Of a stretch of DNA of 64,000 nucleotides, positions 60,645-64,000 are shown in pieces. A model generated the notes under the pieces. The model was not told the origin of the DNA. It saw only the letters and a program-made list of their open reading frames with translations, and did not search any database. Origin of the DNA: Solimonas_A sp052035235. GTDB taxonomy: Bacteria; Pseudomonadota; Gammaproteobacteria; Nevskiales; Nevskiaceae. The stretch's first letter is position 1. Every line of letters begins with the position of its first letter. The translations under genes and the position numbers were made by a program. The stretch lies in the NCBI GenBank assembly GCA_052035235.1, contig JBPOHT010000007.1:49129-113128 (forward strand), read 5' to 3'.

Positions 60645-61468
60645 ACAAGCTTGAAGGAAAGGTTGCCCTCATCACCGGCTCGGGCCGTGGCATCGGCCGG
60701 GCCGCGGCACTGAAGCTCGCCGCCGAGGGCGCGCGCATCGTGGTGAACGATCTCGACGAAGGCCCCGCCAACGAGGTGGTCGAGGAGATCCGCCGCCTGG
60801 GCGGCCAGGCCGTGGCCTGCGCGGGCAGCGTGACGGATACGTCTTTCGCCGAGCGCTTCGTCAACACGGCGCTGGAGTCCTTCCAGGGACTGGACATCAT
60901 CGTCAACAACGCCGGCTACACCTGGGACAACGTCATCCAGAAAATGAGCGACGAGCAGTGGGAGGCGATCATCGCCTGTCACCTGACCGCACCCTTCCGT
61001 ATCCTGCGCGCGGCCCAGCCGGTCATCAAGAAGCTCAATACCCAGGACCGCGAGGCCGGGCGCCGAGTGGTGCGCAAGGTGGTCAACATCTCCTCGGTGG
61101 CCGGCCTGTTCGGCAATGCCGGGCAGATCAGCTACGCCGCCGGCAAGGCCGGCATCGTCGGCATGACCATGACGCTGGCCAAGGAATGGGGGCGCCTGGA
61201 TACCACGGTCAATTGCGTGGCCTTCGGCTTTATCGAGACGCGCCTGACGGTTGCCTCCGGTTCCGGCACCACGGCCAACATCGATGGCCGCGAGATCAAG
61301 GTGGGCATCAACCCCGGCCTCAAGGAATCCATGGAGCGCAGCATCCCGCTGGGGCGCGTGGGCACGCCGGAAGATGCGGCGGGTGCGATCTACCTGTTCT
61401 GCCTGCCGGAGTCGGACTACGTCAGCGGGCAGACCTTGCTGTGCAGCGGCGGCGTCACCGGCATCTGA
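60641..61468 (+). CDS. Short-chain dehydrogenase/reductase (catabolic island)
   Basis: The 275-residue SDR has TGSGRGIG (about residues 12-19), DLDEGP after the second strand (Asp, so probably NAD+), NNAG (about 89), the catalytic Ser in VVNISSVAG (about 150) and SYAAGKAG (Y-x3-K, about 166). It resembles FabG/hydroxyacyl-CoA or hydroxysteroid dehydrogenases. Start is a GTG overlapping the previous stop. It would oxidise a hydroxyl of the intermediate made by its neighbours. Confidence 0.9.
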   Translation: MNKLEGKVALITGSGRGIGRAAALKLAAEGARIVVNDLDEGPANEVVEEIRRLGGQAVACAGSVTDTSFAERFVNTALESFQGLDIIVNNAGYTWDNVIQKMSDEQWEAIIACHLTAPFRILRAAQPVIKKLNTQDREAGRRVVRKVVNISSVAGLFGNAGQISYAAGKAGIVGMTMTLAKEWGRLDTTVNCVAFGFIETRLTVASGSGTTANIDGREIKVGINPGLKESMERSIPLGRVGTPEDAAGAIYLFCLPESDYVSGQTLLCSGGVTGI

Positions 61469-61482
61469 AGGACGAAGGCTCC

Positions 61483-62997
61483 ATGGAGCAGGCAACAATG
61501 ACAATGCAGACGGTGGAACGTGCGACCCGGCTCGGGCGTGTGCGGGGCATCGAACGCCTGGGCGTGGAAACCTACCGGGGGCTGCGCTATGCCGAGCCCG
61601 CGCAACGCTTCCGGTCGTCCGTGCTGGCCACATCGCCGTGGCAGGGCACCTACGACGCCACCCGCTTCAAGGCGATGGCGATGCAGCCCGAGATCGTCCC
61701 GCAGCTCTACGGCCCCGTGCCGGAGGCGGCGTATTCCGAAGACTGCCTGCTGCTCAACATCCATGTGCCGCAGGCGCCCGCAGACGGGCCGCGGCCGGTG
61801 ATCTTCTTCATCCACGGCGGCAGCTTCACCGGCGGCAGCGGTCATTGCTATGACGGCACCGCGCTGGCGCGTGGCGCCGATGCGGTGGTGGTGTGCATCA
61901 ACTACCGCCTCGGCCTCTTCGCCGCGCTGGACCTCGACTGGCTCGGCACCGATCGCGACGGCCAGGGCCAGCTGTGGCTCGGCGACCAGATCACCGCCCT
62001 GCAGTGGGTGCGCGACAACATCGCCGACTACGGTGGCGATCCGGGCCGGGTCACCATCATCGGCGAGTCGGCCGGTGCGGTGTCCGTCGCGGCGCTCTGT
62101 GCCGCGCCGGCAGCCAAGGGCCTGGTACACCGCGCCGTTGCCTGCAGCACCGGCTACATGGTCCCCGAGCCCTCCAGGGACGTGGTCGGCGTGATGGCCA
62201 AGGCGCGCCGCAAGTCACGCGAGGAAACCATCGCCTACCTGAAGACCGCTTCCTCCAAGCAACTGATCGGCCACCAGAAGCGCGGCAAGCAGCTCTCCCC
62301 CATTCCGGTTTCCGGCACCACGCTGCTGCCGGGACACATGAATGAACTGATCCAGGCTCGCGGCCCTGAGGCCGTGCCCCTGATCGCAGGCTACGCCACG
62401 CACGAGGGCGTGTCGCTGGAGCTCATGGTCAAGGCTGCCACCGGCTTGCCGGGCTTCGTCATCAGCATCATCGGCCACCTGGCCTCGCGCGGCATCGCCA
62501 TGCACGCGGCCAAGGGCAAGGCCAACGTCAAGGATTACCTGCGCCGCCTGAAGAAGGCCACCGGCAACATTGGCTTCGGCAGTGCCTTCAACGACCTGGT
62601 CTGGACCGACGGGTTCCGCCGCGGCGCCGTCGACTATGCGGAGGCGACGACGAAGGCCGGCAGCCGCGCCTGGGTCTACGCCATGGATGTCCCGATGCGC
62701 TTTGCCGGGCAGTCCATCCCGTCCAGCCACGGCATCGATCTGGCGCTGACCTTCAACGTCAGCGACGATCCCGGACATACCGTCCCGAGGTTCATCGACC
62801 ATCCGAAGGCTGCCGAGATCGAGCGCCGCTGGGTGTCCATGCTGGGCCACTTCGCTCGTCACGGCGAGCCGGGAACATCGCTGGGCCAATGGCCGTCCTA
62901 TGAGCCGGTGCAGCGCGCGTCGATGTGGGTGACTGGTGACGGATGCCGCGTGGAACGCGATGCCGAGGCCCTGTTTCGCCAGCAGGTCTGGAAGTAG
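61483..62997 (+). CDS. Type-B carboxylesterase
   Basis: The 504-residue alpha/beta hydrolase has the family signatures: EDCLLLNIHVPQ (about residue 86), oxyanion HGGSFTGGSG (about 113), and the nucleophile elbow GESAGAVSVAAL (Ser about 197). The acid and His (GIDLALTF, with SSHG before it) follow the carboxylesterase/cholinesterase order. There is no signal peptide, so it is cytoplasmic. It would split an ester in the imported compound. The gene begins 14 bases after the SDR gene. Confidence 0.88.
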   Translation: MEQATMTMQTVERATRLGRVRGIERLGVETYRGLRYAEPAQRFRSSVLATSPWQGTYDATRFKAMAMQPEIVPQLYGPVPEAAYSEDCLLLNIHVPQAPADGPRPVIFFIHGGSFTGGSGHCYDGTALARGADAVVVCINYRLGLFAALDLDWLGTDRDGQGQLWLGDQITALQWVRDNIADYGGDPGRVTIIGESAGAVSVAALCAAPAAKGLVHRAVACSTGYMVPEPSRDVVGVMAKARRKSREETIAYLKTASSKQLIGHQKRGKQLSPIPVSGTTLLPGHMNELIQARGPEAVPLIAGYATHEGVSLELMVKAATGLPGFVISIIGHLASRGIAMHAAKGKANVKDYLRRLKKATGNIGFGSAFNDLVWTDGFRRGAVDYAEATTKAGSRAWVYAMDVPMRFAGQSIPSSHGIDLALTFNVSDDPGHTVPRFIDHPKAAEIERRWVSMLGHFARHGEPGTSLGQWPSYEPVQRASMWVTGDGCRVERDAEALFRQQVWK

Positions 62998-63052
62998 GAG
63001 TAGGCCCGCCACCGCTCTGGATAGAGCGGGGCGGTATCTGGAGGAGACGTGC

Positions 63053-63139
63053 ATGAAGTCCAAGCGAAGCCCTGCGCCGGCCTGCGGCGCAATGCCTGAA
63101 TCACATCACCCGGTGACGGCCGATGTCGCTGCTCTCTAA
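63053..63139 (+). CDS. Possible 28-residue leader ORF before the LuxR gene
   Basis: An ATG preceded by GGAGGAGACGTGC opens 28 codons (MKSKRSPAPACGAMPESHHP...) and ends inside the next gene, overlapping it by 17 bases. The strong ribosome binding site belongs to this ORF, while the LuxR ATG has only GGTGA. It may couple or regulate translation of the regulator. Confidence 0.5.
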   Translation: MKSKRSPAPACGAMPESHHPVTADVAAL

Positions 63140-63806
63140 CGGCTGGGGTGTGGCGGAACCGGCGATGGCACATGGGCTGTTCAGCCCTGTGCCCGAGGCG
63201 CTCCACTCATCCGCGGTGCGATCATGGGTGGTCCCCCTGGTTCGACGGAACGCCGGCGGCGAACTGGCGGACGTGTTCAAGGCTTTCCTGGAGAGCTCCC
63301 CGGAGGCCCTGGTCTTCTTCGACCGGTTGGGTACCCCGTTGTGGTCGAACCGGCGCGGCGAGGCGCAGCGCTTGCGCTGGAACCGAGGCCTGGGGCCGGA
63401 GTTCGCGCAGCTGGCGCTGCCACAGGCCCTGTTTGCGGGACTGGAGTCCGGGCCTGTGCCCTTCTCGCTGAAGCATCCCGGGCGGCCCGGCTTCTCGGCC
63501 GACCTGATGCCGATGCCGGACGGCGGCTACGTGTTGCTGTTGCGCGACACGCGTGCGGAAGGCGAGGCCACGAACTATTCGGCCGAGGCCCTGGCCATCC
63601 TGCGCAAGCTGACGTCGTCGGAACAGCGCGTTGCGCGGCTGGCGGCCGAGGGCCTGCGCAATGCCGATATCGCCACGCGGCTGTGCCGCTCCAGCCGCAC
63701 CATCGAGAACCAGGTGGCAAGCATCTGCCGCAAGCTGGGTGTCTCCAACCGGGTGCAGCTGGCGAGATTGCTGGTGGGTGAGACGTCGCGCCCTGGCGAT
63801 GCCTGA
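63123..63806 (+). CDS. LuxR-family transcriptional regulator
   Basis: The 227-residue protein has a C-terminal LuxR/FixJ helix-turn-helix (about residues 160-215: LTSSEQRVARLAAEGLRNAD, IATRLCRSSRTIENQVASIC, RKLGVSNRVQLARLL). The N-terminal 140 residues contain a PAS-like segment (ALVFFDRLGTPLWSNRRGEA), suggesting a small-molecule or redox sensor rather than an acyl-homoserine lactone domain. Position at the end of the catabolic genes makes it their likely regulator. Confidence 0.85.
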   Translation: MSLLSNGWGVAEPAMAHGLFSPVPEALHSSAVRSWVVPLVRRNAGGELADVFKAFLESSPEALVFFDRLGTPLWSNRRGEAQRLRWNRGLGPEFAQLALPQALFAGLESGPVPFSLKHPGRPGFSADLMPMPDGGYVLLLRDTRAEGEATNYSAEALAILRKLTSSEQRVARLAAEGLRNADIATRLCRSSRTIENQVASICRKLGVSNRVQLARLLVGETSRPGDA

Positions 63807-63874
63807 ATGGCATCGCCTGCGAGCTCGCACGGATGGCCATGGCGGGCCATTGCCCTTCCTCTTCGCATAAAAGA

Positions 63875-63906
63875 AAAACCCCGCCGGATCGCTCCGGCGG
63901 GGTTTT
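63875..63906. terminator. Bidirectional intrinsic terminator
   Basis: AAAACCCCGCCGGA and TCCGGCGGGGTTTT flank TCGC. A-rich and T-rich ends on both sides let it serve the LuxR gene and the convergent OmpA-family gene. Confidence 0.9.
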
Positions 63907-63923
63907 GATTTACCGCGGCTCGC

Positions 63924-64000
63924 TTACTCGAGGACCTTCAGCTCCACGCGACGGTTCTCCTCACGACCGATCTCCGTATCGTTGGAATCGATCGGGCGGG
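63924..64000 (-). CDS. OmpA-family protein, 3' end only (runs off the window)
   Basis: The visible 25 codons end PIDSNDTEIGREENRRVELK then VLE-stop. GREENRRVELKV is the conserved C-terminal signature of OmpA peptidoglycan-binding domains and is nearly the same as in the genes at 8581 and 36083. The rest lies beyond the window. Confidence 0.85.
   Translation of the reverse strand, partial: RPIDSNDTEIGREENRRVELKVLE

Overview
The window is GC-rich, densely coded gammaproteobacterial chromosome. The gene content (FadE-type acyl-CoA dehydrogenase, NhaP2-type antiporter, chromosomal parAB behind rsmG, OmpA proteins with thrombospondin-3 repeats, large TonB-dependent receptors, DUF3034, DUF6491) suggests the Nevskiales/Xanthomonadales neighbourhood, perhaps Solimonadaceae-like. 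That placement is inference from gene families, not from a search.

Layout. 0.2-6.4 kb: minus-strand transporters (POT peptide permease, K+/H+ antiporter, MFS exporter) and prfC. 6.5-10.7 kb: small membrane and periplasmic proteins, a lipoprotein and two OmpA/TSP3 envelope proteins. 10.8-14.1 kb: a TetR regulator with two tandem ATACG-N4-CGTAT operators, then fadE. 14.3-18.2 kb: YjgR-type ATPase, rsmG, parA, parB. 18.3-21.6 kb: SDR, TPR protein, PAP2 phosphatase.

21.8-37.9 kb is the most unusual part. Five transcription units each begin with a sequence matching the sigma-54 -24/-12 consensus with exact GG-N10-GC spacing. Four of them then carry a pair of short hairpins with six-base loops, the hallmark of ANTAR antiterminator RNA targets. 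In two leaders the second hairpin overlaps the 5' arm of a strong intrinsic terminator whose arms share the same sequence. In the other two it abuts a possible Shine-Dalgarno-sequestering helix. A NasT-like ANTAR protein is encoded in the middle (32.46 kb). The controlled units are: an eight-gene TPR/ExbB/ExbD/ExbD/TonB-like envelope energy-transduction operon; a DUF3034 outer-membrane-like protein plus an exported truncated haemoglobin; a Tat-exported FMN-binding protein, a PepSY-type membrane protein and ApbE; and a small membrane protein plus an OmpA protein fused to a cupredoxin. An NsrR-type Rrf2 regulator sits inside the locus. Together they look like a co-regulated extracytoplasmic redox and energy-transduction system, possibly linked to nitrogen oxides or copper. 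Its function is not established.

37.9-40.3 kb is an accessory patch: a perfect 20-bp palindrome, a possible 47-codon ORF with hairpin and terminator, five tightly packed and partly degenerate tRNA genes (His, Leu, Leu, Arg, Arg), an HNH endonuclease, and a small gene whose promoter spacer holds the same CTGTAGC-N2-GCTACAG operator.

40.4-51.6 kb: DUF2798 protein, MarR regulator divergent from an HPP/CBS membrane protein, lipoproteins, a MocR regulator, DUF2970/DUF934 proteins, a di-haem and a tri-haem cytochrome c, methionine aminopeptidase, and a TrpB-like pseudoenzyme fused to a FimV-like helical domain. 51.7-63.8 kb: a catabolic island (GH1 glucosidase, AGE epimerase, GDSL esterase, GPH symporter, TonB receptor, acyl-CoA synthetase, SDR, type-B carboxylesterase, LuxR regulator) that looks suited to taking up and cleaving a glycosylated or esterified compound. 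The window ends inside another OmpA-family gene.
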